A program made the position numbers and the translations under genes. The notes under the pieces were generated by a model that saw only the letters and a list, made by a program, of their open reading frames with translations, did no database searches and had not been told where the DNA came from. 64,000 bases of DNA from Clostridium sp. AWRP (GTDB taxonomy: Bacteria > Bacillota > Clostridia > Clostridiales > Clostridiaceae). Every line of letters starts with the position of its first letter. Within the stretch, counting starts at the first letter, position 1. Positions 18,615 through 27,462 of this stretch are shown here, one piece after another. Location of the stretch: positions 4,340,001-4,404,000 of the forward strand of contig NZ_CP029758.2 of the NCBI RefSeq assembly GCF_004006395.2, given 5' to 3'.

Positions 18615-18658
18615 GAAAACCTATAAGCATCCATAACATCATGGAAGCTTATAGGTCT
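18615..18658 (-). terminator. Terminator after ispD
   Basis: The arms ACCTATAAGC (18619-18628) and GCTTATAGGT (18647-18656), extended by inner CCAT/ATGG pairs, form a long hairpin. The minus strand continues with a short T-rich stretch (TTTTCCTT). It lies just after the ispD stop. Confidence 0.75.
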
Positions 18659-18668
18659 TTATCTTACT

Positions 18669-19361
18669 TTAGTATTTTTCAACTATACTTTCAGCTATAT
18701 TCAAATCCTCTGGTGTGGTCACTTTTATATTTTCATAGTTGCCTTCGTACAAATAAACCTTATTTCCATAATACTCTACTACCATAGTATCATCAGTAAC
18801 ACATATTTTTTCATTCATTAATTTTTTATGACATCCATAAATCAAATCATATTTAAAACACTGCGGAGTTTGAACTGCAAATAAACTTTTTCTATCTAAT
18901 GTAGAAGAAGAAAATCCACTTTCTTCCCTAACTTTTAGTGTGTCCTTAGGCCTAACTCCACAAGCACAAGCCCCATACCTATTAGAATATTTTATTCCAT
19001 CGTCAATAATTTTACTAGTGACAAAAGGTCTAGCTCCATCGTGAATTAGAACAACACTACAGTTTTCTTTTTTTAAAACTTCTAATCCATTAAATACCGA
19101 ATCCTGACGTTCTTTACCACCAGCAACTAATTTAATTACCTTTTGAAGTCCATATTTATCTATTATTTCTCTTTTACAATATTCTATCTCAGTTTCTGCA
19201 CATACAAGTATAATTCCATCTATAAGAGGATTTATGGAAAATGCCCTTATGGAATAATATAATATAGGCTTCCCCTTAATTTTAATAAATTGCTTATTAA
19301 TAGTAGTTCCCATTCTTTTTCCCTTGCCGGCAGCTACAATAATAGCATAATTACCATTCAT
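18669..19361 (-). CDS. ispD: 2-C-methyl-D-erythritol 4-phosphate cytidylyltransferase
   Basis: A 230-residue enzyme of the MEP isoprenoid pathway that joins MEP and CTP. The nucleotide-binding start IIVAAGKGKRMGTTINKQF (about 7-25) has the GxGxRMG and conserved lysine. VLIHDGARPFV (about 105-115) and AVQTPQCFKYDLI (about 163-175) are the family catalytic motifs. It is three bases downstream of yacL, the common Firmicute order. Confidence 0.95.
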   Translation of the reverse strand: MNGNYAIIVAAGKGKRMGTTINKQFIKIKGKPILYYSIRAFSINPLIDGIILVCAETEIEYCKREIIDKYGLQKVIKLVAGGKERQDSVFNGLEVLKKENCSVVLIHDGARPFVTSKIIDDGIKYSNRYGACACGVRPKDTLKVREESGFSSSTLDRKSLFAVQTPQCFKYDLIYGCHKKLMNEKICVTDDTMVVEYYGNKVYLYEGNYENIKVTTPEDLNIAESIVEKY

Positions 19362-19364
19362 AGG

Positions 19365-20492
19365 TTATAAATCTCCTTTTTGTCTTGCAAATATCATTCT
19401 TCCTGCTGCTGTTTGTAATACAGAAGTTACTACCACATCTTTTGTGTCTCCTATATACTTTTTTCCACCTTCTACAACTATCATTGTTCCATCATCTAAA
19501 TATGCAATACCCTGTCCTGATTCTTTTCCGTCCTTAATTATTTGTACATTCATTTCTTCTCCTGGAAGTACAACAGGTTTCACCGCATTAGCAAGTTCAT
19601 TTATATTAAGTACTGGTACTCCTTGGAACTCCGCAACTTTATTTAAATTGTAGTCATTAGTCAATACTTTTCCATCTAAAACTTGTGATAGTTTTAAAAG
19701 TTTGGCATCTACTTCAGGTATGTTTGGAAAATCTTTTTCATATATTTGAACGTCAATATTTAATTCTTTCTGTATCTTATTTAATATATCTAATCCTCTT
19801 CTTCCCCTAGTTCTCTTCAATCCATCTGAAGAATCAGCTATATGTCTTAATTCTGCTAGTACAAAGTTTGGAATTACAAGTGGTCCCTCTATAAATCCAG
19901 TTTGGCATATATCAAATATTCTTCCATCTATTATTACAGAAGTATCTAAGACCTTAGGATAACCTTTATGTGCACGTTGGTGCTCCCCTTTAGATTTTTT
20001 TTCTCTAGTTCCCTGAAGTCTTTTAGTTGCTATACCAGTGGCTATATTAGAAAACATGGACATTAATTCTTCCCTTTTTCGTATAGCAATATTTGCACCT
20101 AAAGCAGCCATAAGTATAGCTACTATTACCGCCAGTACAGTCCCCACAACCGGTATCTTTTCTAACAAATTAAGAAATACTGCTGATATTAAAAGTCCTA
20201 TTAATGCTCCCAAAACACCTAATAATATTTCTACTGCAGGAAGTTTTTGAAGGCTCTTTTCGATATAATCCATAGTTTTCATAATAATTGAATTAATCCA
20301 TGGTGATATTAAAAATAACATGATTCCAAAAAACAAAGTTAATATAGATAAAAATAAAAATTGTTTAACTGGACTATTTCCTAAATAAAATATTTTAACA
20401 AAGTAGCTAGAACTTAACGCACTCTTTCCTAGCAAATATCCTAATATTAAGCCTATTATTGTAAAAAGTCCTCTCAGTATTTTTTTTAACAA
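19365..20492 (-). CDS. yacL: PIN/TRAM-domain membrane protein, YacL-like
   Basis: A 375-residue protein with four N-terminal hydrophobic segments (about residues 5-25, 40-62, 83-108 and 110-138). A PIN nuclease-like domain follows, starting KVLDTSVIIDGRIFDICQT near 182 with conserved acidic residues and DAKLLKLSQ...VLTNDYN, and a C-terminal TRAM-type RNA-binding domain (GIAYLDDGTMIVVEGGKKYI). I chose the TTG at 20490-20492 because GGGGAGGTG precedes it; the upstream ATG has no site. The family is widespread in Firmicutes but its substrate is unknown. Confidence 0.85.
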   Translation of the reverse strand: MLKKILRGLFTIIGLILGYLLGKSALSSSYFVKIFYLGNSPVKQFLFLSILTLFFGIMLFLISPWINSIIMKTMDYIEKSLQKLPAVEILLGVLGALIGLLISAVFLNLLEKIPVVGTVLAVIVAILMAALGANIAIRKREELMSMFSNIATGIATKRLQGTREKKSKGEHQRAHKGYPKVLDTSVIIDGRIFDICQTGFIEGPLVIPNFVLAELRHIADSSDGLKRTRGRRGLDILNKIQKELNIDVQIYEKDFPNIPEVDAKLLKLSQVLDGKVLTNDYNLNKVAEFQGVPVLNINELANAVKPVVLPGEEMNVQIIKDGKESGQGIAYLDDGTMIVVEGGKKYIGDTKDVVVTSVLQTAAGRMIFARQKGDL

Positions 20493-20532
20493 TAGACTCA
20501 CCTCCCCTATATTGATGTTTTTCATTACATTT

Positions 20533-20561
20533 ACTATATATTAATAAATTGGATTTTTCAA
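20533..20561 (-). promoter_or_regulatory. Sigma-A promoter for yacL-ispD
   Basis: On the minus strand TTGAAA (20556-20561) and TATAGT (20533-20538) are spaced by 17 bp, giving a 5' leader of about 35 nt before the yacL TTG. The roughly 230 bp between this and the divergent gene at 20794 is AT-rich with no further feature I can support. Confidence 0.6.
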
Positions 20562-20793
20562 TAAAACCAAATTTATTTAATAAATTATTTACTTTACGTC
20601 CTTAATTTAACAAGCCCCTTTAGATAATTATACCAAAAAATAAAATTTATAAACATTTTTGTCCATTATTTCACATGACAATCCCCCTATTCATAAATTT
20701 ATTCTTGGTTTATTATATATTCATAGAGCAATTTTACTTAGTACTAACTTAAGTTTACAAATAATATCCTAAATATATAAGGAGTTGAACCTG

Positions 20794-21198
20794 ATGAAAG
20801 ATATAATTTTTGATAATTTTCAAAACGCAGTAAGTGAATCTTTATTAAGGCATAAGAGTATTTTAGATATAATTACGAAACTTCAGGAATCAAATGCTAG
20901 AATAAATAGAGCTGTTGCAAAATCCATTACTAATTGCGGATGTATAGAAGTTTGTGGTAAGAAACAACATATTCCATCCGAAGATAATACTTTGGATATT
21001 GAATCTCTAAAATCTTGCTTAAGTACACATGTAAAAGGTAAGCTATGTGACAATTGTAGAGATGTAATACAAAATGAAATAGGAAATAATTTATTTTATC
21101 TTACTTGTTTATGTAATACACTGGATATAAATCTATATGACATACTTTTAAAAGAATACGACAAAATAAATACTCTAGGTAAATATTCCTTCAGATAA
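20794..21198 (+). CDS. Small uncharacterised clostridial protein with MazG-like C-terminus
   Basis: The only credible plus-strand coding gene. It encodes 134 residues starting MKDIIFDNFQNAVSESLLRH; I chose the ATG at 20794 because AAGGAG lies nine bases upstream. The protein is soluble and Cys-rich (Cys near 46, 48, 52, 71, 82, 85, with CxC and CDNC patterns). The C-terminal part (NEIGNNLFYLTCLCNTLD, about 94-111) resembles the helical ending of MazG-type pyrophosphohydrolases, but the acidic catalytic pattern is incomplete. I do not know its function. It is divergent from yacL and convergent with disA. Confidence 0.75.
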   Translation: MKDIIFDNFQNAVSESLLRHKSILDIITKLQESNARINRAVAKSITNCGCIEVCGKKQHIPSEDNTLDIESLKSCLSTHVKGKLCDNCRDVIQNEIGNNLFYLTCLCNTLDINLYDILLKEYDKINTLGKYSFR

Positions 21199-21204
21199 TT
21201 TCCA

Positions 21205-21237
21205 GCACAAAATAATACCAGCTATATTATTTTGTGC
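21205..21237. terminator. Bidirectional terminator between the plus-strand gene and disA
   Basis: A perfect 13-bp inverted repeat, GCACAAAATAATA (21205-21217) and its complement (21225-21237), lies exactly between two convergent genes, abutting the disA stop. AT-rich flanks give weak T tracts on both strands. Confidence 0.75.
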
Positions 21238-22308
21238 TTAAAATTTATTGTCTATCATGATCTGTTCTCTAAGCCTTCTCAATCCATTCTTTATAGCTCT
21301 GGCCCTAGCTTCTCCTATTCCTTCAACTTTATCAAGCTGCTCATAGGACGCTTCCATAACACCTTTAAGCTCCTTAAAATTTTTCACTAAATTTTCTATT
21401 ACATTAGTTGGTATCCTAGGAATTTTGTTTAACATCCGGTATCCTCTTGGGGATATCAATGTATCAACTAGAGGAGCTCCTGCATATCCCAAAGATTTAG
21501 AAATATTGTCCAGATTGAATAGTTCACTTGAACTTATTTCTTGAAGTTGCTTATATATTTCATCATAGTCCATACCACTTTGGCAATAATCTCTTATCAT
21601 AAATATTCCATCTCTTTCAACGCTTTTAATTAATTCGTTTAATTGCATTGAAATTAATCTTCCTTCATTTCCAAGTTCACATATGTATCTTTCAATCTCC
21701 GATACTATTCTCATCACCATTTCAGTTCTTTGGATAGCCGTCATTACATCAAATAGTGTTACTATGTCTTGAAACTCTAAAATATTAAGATTGTTAACAA
21801 CCCCATCAAGTACAGAAACATACTTTTCCAAAGTTTGCAGTGCTTGATTAGCCCTTCCAAGCATAACACTACTGTCCTGCAGTACATATTTAATATATCC
21901 TTTATATACGGTTATTACATTTCTCCTTTGAGAAATAGCAATAACTATGGCCCCTGTTTGTTTAGCCACTCTATCTGCAGTTCTATGCCTTGTTCCAGTT
22001 TCAAAAGTTGGAATAGATGAATCTGGAATAAGTTGAGTATTTGCGTATAATATTCTCTTTAAATCACTGCTTAATATTATAGCACCATCCATTTTCGCAA
22101 GCTCATATATATAAGAAGAACTATACTCAGAATTAATGGCAAATCCACCGTCTACCACCTTCATTATCTGTTCACTGTCTCCTAAAACTACAAGCCCACC
22201 GGTTTTAGCCCTCAAAATATTTCTAAGACCTTCCCTAAGTTGAGTACCTGGAGCTAAAAGTTTTAATATACTTTTAAGTTCTTTATCTTTTTCTAATCTC
22301 AAAATCAT
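21238..22308 (-). CDS. disA: DNA-integrity scanning diadenylate cyclase
   Basis: A 356-residue DisA that makes c-di-AMP from two ATP. The catalytic DAC motifs are intact: DGA at about 74-76 and RHR at 107-109 (in TGTRHRTAD). A helical spine (about 150-290) precedes the C-terminal helix-hairpin-helix DNA-binding domain (LDKVEGIGEARARAIKNGL). In Bacillus DisA scans DNA and halts on branched structures, delaying sporulation. It starts 8 bp after radA, so the two are coupled; RadA is known to bind and inhibit DisA in Bacillus. Confidence 0.96.
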   Translation of the reverse strand: MILRLEKDKELKSILKLLAPGTQLREGLRNILRAKTGGLVVLGDSEQIMKVVDGGFAINSEYSSSYIYELAKMDGAIILSSDLKRILYANTQLIPDSSIPTFETGTRHRTADRVAKQTGAIVIAISQRRNVITVYKGYIKYVLQDSSVMLGRANQALQTLEKYVSVLDGVVNNLNILEFQDIVTLFDVMTAIQRTEMVMRIVSEIERYICELGNEGRLISMQLNELIKSVERDGIFMIRDYCQSGMDYDEIYKQLQEISSSELFNLDNISKSLGYAGAPLVDTLISPRGYRMLNKIPRIPTNVIENLVKNFKELKGVMEASYEQLDKVEGIGEARARAIKNGLRRLREQIMIDNKF

Positions 22309-22316
22309 CACCCTAA

Positions 22317-23672
22317 TTAAAAAACTTTATTTAATGCCTCCTTCAAGGAGGATATACCTATAACATTTATATCTTTAGAATTTACCTTTCCCTTATTTCT
22401 ATCTGGTATTATTATATTCCTAAATCCCATTTTTTTTGCTTCATTTACAATTCTATCACAAAACGATACTGGTCTAACTTCACTTGTAAGTCCAATTTCA
22501 CCTACTGCCAAAAGATTATCTAGCTTTATTTCCCTAGATTTAGCACTAGATATAAGTGCAAGGGCAAGGCCTAAATCTCCAAAAGTTCCCTCTATCTTAA
22601 GTCCTCCTACTACATTTACATAAACATCACAATTATAAAATGTAATCCTAAGTTTTTTCTCAAGTACTGCTAAAATTAAATTTAATCTAGAGACATCTAC
22701 TCCAACGGCTGTTCTCCTTGGCATAACTGCTTTAGTTTCGCTAACCAATGCTTGTATTTCTACTAGTATAGGTCTTCTTCCTTCCATTATACCAATAATT
22801 ACAGAACCTTCTTTTTGAAATTCTCTATCTTCTAAAAACGCTGCAGAAGGATTTAATATTTCTTTAAGCCCGCTTCCAGCCATTTCAAATACACCAATTT
22901 CGCTGGTAGTACCAAAACGATTTTTTACAGTTCTTAAAATTCTTAATTCTCCTGTTCTTTCTCCTTCAAAAGACAGTACAGTATCCACCATATGTTCTAG
23001 TACCCTAGGTCCTGCTAGTTCACCCTGCTTTGTAACATGTGCCACTATAAAAAAAGATATATTATTAGACTTTCCTATACGCATAATATCGTTAGAAGTT
23101 TCTCTTACTTGAGACACACTACCCGGTGCTGAACTAATAGATTCTTTAAATAAAGTCTGAATAGAGTCCACTACTACAAATACGGGTTTAGTTTGTTCTA
23201 TATGAGCCTTTATTTTATCAATATTAACTTCTGAAACTATATAAAGATCATTAGACAAAGAATCAAGTCTATCTCCCCTCATCTTTATCTGTTCTTCTGA
23301 CTCTTCTCCTGAGACATACAGCACTTTTCCATACTTTTCAGCAATATTACTGGCCGTCTGTAAAAGCAAAGTCGATTTTCCAATACCAGGAGCTCCTGAT
23401 ATAAGTGTTATTGAACCTTTTACAATACCTCCTCCAAGAACTCTATTCAATTCCATTATACCAGTATCTAGCCTTTCGTATTCACTGGATTTTATATTAT
23501 TTATACTCTTGGGTGTGCTGCTAAGTTTCATATCAGAAAATGTTACTTCCTGAGGGGACTTAATCTCTTCTACCATGCAGTTCCATTTATTACAACTAGG
23601 ACATTTACCCAGCCACTTTGGAGATTCATATCCACATTCCTGACATATAAAAACCGTTTTTTTCTTTACCAT
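22317..23672 (-). CDS. radA: DNA repair protein RadA
   Basis: A 451-residue RadA/Sms. It has an N-terminal C4 zinc finger (CQECGYESPKWLGKCPSC, 10-27), a RecA-like ATPase with Walker A GAPGIGKST (93-101), the RadA-specific KNRFG motif (250-254) and a C-terminal Lon-like domain. It processes recombination intermediates by extending D-loops. I chose the ATG giving MVKKKTVFICQECG because GGAAGAG precedes it; nine upstream codons are not conserved. It follows the clpC operon after a gap holding a terminator and a repeat element. Confidence 0.95.
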   Translation of the reverse strand: MVKKKTVFICQECGYESPKWLGKCPSCNKWNCMVEEIKSPQEVTFSDMKLSSTPKSINNIKSSEYERLDTGIMELNRVLGGGIVKGSITLISGAPGIGKSTLLLQTASNIAEKYGKVLYVSGEESEEQIKMRGDRLDSLSNDLYIVSEVNIDKIKAHIEQTKPVFVVVDSIQTLFKESISSAPGSVSQVRETSNDIMRIGKSNNISFFIVAHVTKQGELAGPRVLEHMVDTVLSFEGERTGELRILRTVKNRFGTTSEIGVFEMAGSGLKEILNPSAAFLEDREFQKEGSVIIGIMEGRRPILVEIQALVSETKAVMPRRTAVGVDVSRLNLILAVLEKKLRITFYNCDVYVNVVGGLKIEGTFGDLGLALALISSAKSREIKLDNLLAVGEIGLTSEVRPVSFCDRIVNEAKKMGFRNIIIPDRNKGKVNSKDINVIGISSLKEALNKVF

Positions 23673-23730
23673 TGAATCATCTCTTCCTGTATAAATCAAT
23701 AAAAATAGCTAAATTTATATAAACAGAGTT

Positions 23731-23770
23731 CTTAGCATAAAATGGAGTTTTAGCTCCATTTTATGCTTAG
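23731..23770. terminator. Strong hairpin upstream of radA
   Basis: AGCATAAAATGGAG (23734-23747) and its exact complement (23754-23767) form a 14-bp stem with a 6-base loop. It lies 60 bp before the radA start and close to a repeat element. There is no good T tract on either side, so it may be a processing or attenuation hairpin rather than a terminator. Confidence 0.5.
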
Positions 23771-23776
23771 AAATCG

Positions 23777-23902
23777 TTATCCAGGGACGTAGCTGCTCGG
23801 AACGTACGCTTGGATAAAAACAGGCGTCCCAAATTCTTCTATTCGATGACAATCGCTTTCGCGGAGTCCGTGGGAGTATTAGAGCAGGTAGTCATCGGAT
23901 AA
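23777..23902. repeat. Inverted-repeat element, copy 2 of 3 (best preserved)
   Basis: About 126 bp bounded by TTATCC (23777-23782) and GGATAA (23897-23902). The ends are imperfect terminal inverted repeats of about 22 bp: both, read inward, show TTATCC, then GAC, then CTGCTC. It contains no ORF of note. The sequence is similar to 16361-16485 and, less so, to about 46780-46867. It is clearly richer in GC than its AT-rich flanks. Confidence 0.75.
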
Positions 23903-23950
23903 AAATTAAACTTTATACTGTAAAAAGTATAAAGTTTAATTTTATCCGAG
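23897..23950 (-). terminator. Terminator after clpC, built partly from the repeat end
   Basis: A very long hairpin: the arm at 23897-23919 pairs with 23926-23947 with a single bulged A. The core ATTAAACTTTATACT stem is followed on the minus strand by TTTTTAT, a usable terminator for the ctsR-mcsAB-clpC operon. The outer GGATAA/TTATCC pairs use the terminal repeat of the neighbouring element. Confidence 0.75.
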
Positions 23951-23957
23951 TCAATCA

Positions 23958-26399
23958 TTAATTGACTTTATTAAATAATAATTCTCCTTTTTCTACAACT
24001 ACCTTAACCTTATCTCCTTTTTTAACATTACCTCTAAGCATTTCTTCAGAAAGTTTATCTTCTACAGTTTTTGTAATCGCTCTTCTAAGCGGTCTTGCAC
24101 CATAAGTTACGTCAAAGCCTTCTTTTGCCAAGAGTTCCTGTGCTTTATCTGTAAATCCAATTTCTATTTCCTTATCTTCAAGCCTTAAGGAAACATCTTT
24201 TAACATGAGTTTTACTATTTGTTTCAAATCTTCCTCTTCTAACTGATGGAACACTATAATATCATCAATTCTGTTTAAGAACTCAGGCCTAAAAGAATTT
24301 TTAAGTTCCTCCATTATATTATCTTTCATCTTTTCATATTGACTTTCTTTGTCATCACCTTTAGTGGCAGTAAATCCCATAGATTTTTGTTTCCTAATGG
24401 TAGCTGCTCCTACATTAGAAGTCATTATTATTATGGTATTTTTGAAGTTTATTGTCTTTCCCTTTCCATCGGTTAATCTTCCATCTTCAAGTATTTGAAG
24501 CAATATATTAAATACTTCTGGATGTGCTTTTTCTATTTCATCAAACAGTACTACCGAATAAGGATTTCTTCTTACTTTTTCAGTAAGCTGTCCCCCTTCA
24601 TCATAGCCTACATACCCTGGAGGGGATCCTATAAGCCTAGATACCGTATGCTTTTCCATATATTCCGACATATCAATTCTTATCATGTTGTTTTCATCAC
24701 CAAACATAGCCTCTGCCAAAGCTTTTGACAATTCAGTTTTTCCGACACCCGTAGGTCCCAAAAATATAAATGAACCTATAGGTCTCTTTGGATCCTTAAG
24801 TCCAACTCTAGCCCTTCTTACTGCCTTAGAAATGGATTTAACTGCTTCATCTTGACCTACTACTCTCTTATGAAGAATTTCCTCTAACTTGAGCAATCTC
24901 TCCGATTCTCTTTCAGTTAACTTCTCCACAGGTATATTAGTCCACTGAGATACTACCGATGCAATTTGATCTTCTCCTACCGTAAGTGTAGATACTTCTT
25001 TTTTAGTCTTCCAGTTAGTTTTTAATCCTTCTAATTTATTTTTTAATTCCTTTTCTTTATCCCTTAAACTAGCAGCTTTTTCAAAATCTTGTACCCTAAT
25101 AGAATCCTCTTTTTCCTTAGTTGCCTTTTCTAATTCTTCTTCTAAATTTTTTAAATCTGGTGGAGCAATTAAGTTTTGTATTCTAACTTTAGCAGCTGCT
25201 TCATCTATAAGATCAATTGCCTTATCAGGTAAATACCTATCAGTAATATATCTATCCGACAAATTTACTGCTGCATCTATTGCTTCATCTATTATTTTTA
25301 CCCTATGGTGGGCCTCATATTTATCTCTAAGACCTTTTAATATTAGAACCGCCTCTTCTTTAGTAGGTTCTCCTACTATTATAGGCTGAAATCTTCTTTC
25401 AAGTGCAGCATCCTTTTCAATGTATTTTCTATATTCATCTATAGTAGTGGCTCCTATGCATTGTATTTCTCCTCTAGCCAAAGCTGGTTTTAATATATTA
25501 GATGCATCTATAGCACCTTCTGCTGCTCCTGCTCCTATTATAGTATGAATTTCATCTATGAATAATATTACATTACCTGATTTTCTTATCTCTTCCATAA
25601 CTTTTTTAAGTCTTTCTTCAAATTCTCCTCTATATTTTGATCCCGCTATCATTGAAGAAAGATCTAATGTTACTACTCTTTTTCCCCTTAGAAGTTCAGG
25701 TATATTACACGATACTATCTTTTCTGCCAATCCTTCTGCAATTGCAGTTTTACCTACACCAGGATCTCCTATTAGACAAGGGTTATTCTTAGTTCTCCTA
25801 CTTAGTATTTCCAAAACCCTCTGAGTTTCCTTATCTCTTCCTATAACAGGGTCCAGCTTTCCTTCTTTTGCCATGTCTGTTAAGTCTCTTCCAAACTGAT
25901 CTAAAGTTGGGGTTGGCTCTCCATTTTCTTTCTTAGTACTGCTTGAATTCATCGATGATTGCTCTCCTGAAAGTGAATCCACAAGTTCTTTCCTCAATTT
26001 GTTAAAATCCACTCCCAAATTATTTAAAATAGTAAATGCAACTCCTTCTGCCTCTCTTATAAGTGCAAGTAGAATATGCTCCGGACTTATATAGTTATGG
26101 TTTAGATTTCTGGCTTCAAACAAACTTAATTCTAAAAGCCTTTTCGTCCTTGGAGTAAGCGGGATTTCCTTATTGTACAAATTTATTTCTCCCCTACCCT
26201 CATATTCTTCTATAAAATTTCTTACTGTTTCAATATTTACATTCATATCACTTAAAAGATTTCTGGATATTCCTTCTTCTTTTAATATTCCCAAAAGTAT
26301 ATGTTCTGTACCTACATATCCATGTTGAAGTGCTTGTGCTTCTTCTTGAGCATAAACTAATACTTTTTGTGCTCTTTCCGTAAATCTTCCAAACATCAT
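23958..26399 (-). CDS. clpC: ATP-dependent Clp protease ATP-binding subunit ClpC
   Basis: An 813-residue class I Hsp100 unfoldase. It has a duplicated N-domain (about 1-145), AAA1 with Walker A GDPGVGKT (211-218), a middle UVR/coiled-coil region (about 410-465), and AAA2 with Walker A GPTGVGKT (548-555). It threads arginine-phosphorylated and adaptor-bound proteins into ClpP. I chose MMFGRFTERAQKVL as the start; five upstream codons are not conserved. It is the last gene of the CtsR operon, 20 bp after mcsB. Confidence 0.96.
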   Translation of the reverse strand: MMFGRFTERAQKVLVYAQEEAQALQHGYVGTEHILLGILKEEGISRNLLSDMNVNIETVRNFIEEYEGRGEINLYNKEIPLTPRTKRLLELSLFEARNLNHNYISPEHILLALIREAEGVAFTILNNLGVDFNKLRKELVDSLSGEQSSMNSSSTKKENGEPTPTLDQFGRDLTDMAKEGKLDPVIGRDKETQRVLEILSRRTKNNPCLIGDPGVGKTAIAEGLAEKIVSCNIPELLRGKRVVTLDLSSMIAGSKYRGEFEERLKKVMEEIRKSGNVILFIDEIHTIIGAGAAEGAIDASNILKPALARGEIQCIGATTIDEYRKYIEKDAALERRFQPIIVGEPTKEEAVLILKGLRDKYEAHHRVKIIDEAIDAAVNLSDRYITDRYLPDKAIDLIDEAAAKVRIQNLIAPPDLKNLEEELEKATKEKEDSIRVQDFEKAASLRDKEKELKNKLEGLKTNWKTKKEVSTLTVGEDQIASVVSQWTNIPVEKLTERESERLLKLEEILHKRVVGQDEAVKSISKAVRRARVGLKDPKRPIGSFIFLGPTGVGKTELSKALAEAMFGDENNMIRIDMSEYMEKHTVSRLIGSPPGYVGYDEGGQLTEKVRRNPYSVVLFDEIEKAHPEVFNILLQILEDGRLTDGKGKTINFKNTIIIMTSNVGAATIRKQKSMGFTATKGDDKESQYEKMKDNIMEELKNSFRPEFLNRIDDIIVFHQLEEEDLKQIVKLMLKDVSLRLEDKEIEIGFTDKAQELLAKEGFDVTYGARPLRRAITKTVEDKLSEEMLRGNVKKGDKVKVVVEKGELLFNKVN

Positions 26400-26419
26400 A
26401 GTATATTTCACCATCCTTC

Positions 26420-27460
26420 TTATTGAACTTTGTCAATATTTAATTTTTCTTTTACAATTTTTGCTCTATTAAGATTCATTTCAATGGCTGATAAAATTTT
26501 CTCATTTCCATTTTGTATTGTAGCAGGCTGCGTACTTACTAAAAGATTATTCAAGGTTGCCTTACTTATATTCTTAATTATTCCCATTTCAACGCCTAAT
26601 CTTACATCAGACAAAAGCTTGAAACATTCATTTACATTTAAAATCACTGCTGATTTTAATATACCCAATGCTCTATAAATTTTATCTTCTATCTCATATT
26701 TAAATTTTTTCATAAGATTTTCTCTAGAAATCTTTTCTTCATTTGTTACCTGAACAACTACAGCTTTTAAATTGCTCAGTATTTCCTCTTCGCTTCTACC
26801 TAAAGTAACCTGATTAGAAATCTGATATATATTTCCTATAGCCTTTGAACCCTCACCATATAATCCTCTAACAGTCATTCCAACTTGAGATAGTGCATTT
26901 AAAAATCCATTCATCTGATTGTTTAAAGAAAGTGCTGGCAAATGCAGCATAACAGAAGCTCTAAGCCCTGTTCCTATATTAGTAGGACATGCCGTAAGAT
27001 ACCCTAACTTTTCATCAAATGCATATTTCAAATTTTCTTCCAATAAATCATCTATTTTATCACTTACATTATACACTTCTTCTAAATTTAGCCCTGCTGT
27101 TATACATTGGATTCTAATATGATCTTCTTCATTTATCATAATGCTTATAGTCTGCTGATTATCTAGTATAAAAGCAGATTTGTAACTGTTATCTATCAAG
27201 TTTTTGCTTATAAGGTGTTTTTCCAGATAATTTCGCTTCTCATTATCAGTTTCTTCCCACAAATAATTGGTCTTAAATGTGTCCTTATTACTGGAAGGTG
27301 TATAAAAAGCATTCTCTACTAGTTTAATTACCTCTTTGCTTTTTTCTTCATTTAATTTATGTGGGAATGGAACTTCAGCTAAATTTCTAGCTAATCTTAT
27401 CCTACTACTTATTACCAAACCCCCGTTGCTGTCATCACAAGTAGTCGTCCAATTATTCAA
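26420..27460 (-). CDS. mcsB: Protein-arginine kinase McsB
   Basis: A 346-residue protein of the phosphagen-kinase fold that phosphorylates arginines and so tags proteins for ClpCP. The N-terminal SSRIRLARNLAEVPFP (about 18-33), the catalytic-Cys motif CPTNIGTGLRASVMLHLP (about 158-175) and the nucleotide-binding arginines are present. It starts at TTG (27458-27460) behind GGAGGG, two bases after the mcsA stop, so translation is coupled with its activator McsA. Confidence 0.95.
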   Translation of the reverse strand: MNNWTTTCDDSNGGLVISSRIRLARNLAEVPFPHKLNEEKSKEVIKLVENAFYTPSSNKDTFKTNYLWEETDNEKRNYLEKHLISKNLIDNSYKSAFILDNQQTISIMINEEDHIRIQCITAGLNLEEVYNVSDKIDDLLEENLKYAFDEKLGYLTACPTNIGTGLRASVMLHLPALSLNNQMNGFLNALSQVGMTVRGLYGEGSKAIGNIYQISNQVTLGRSEEEILSNLKAVVVQVTNEEKISRENLMKKFKYEIEDKIYRALGILKSAVILNVNECFKLLSDVRLGVEMGIIKNISKATLNNLLVSTQPATIQNGNEKILSAIEMNLNRAKIVKEKLNIDKVQ

Positions 27461-27462
27461 AG

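Noticed and set aside
26248..26436. 62-residue ORF overlapping clpC and mcsB
   Set aside because: It is an out-of-frame reading of the clpC start region.
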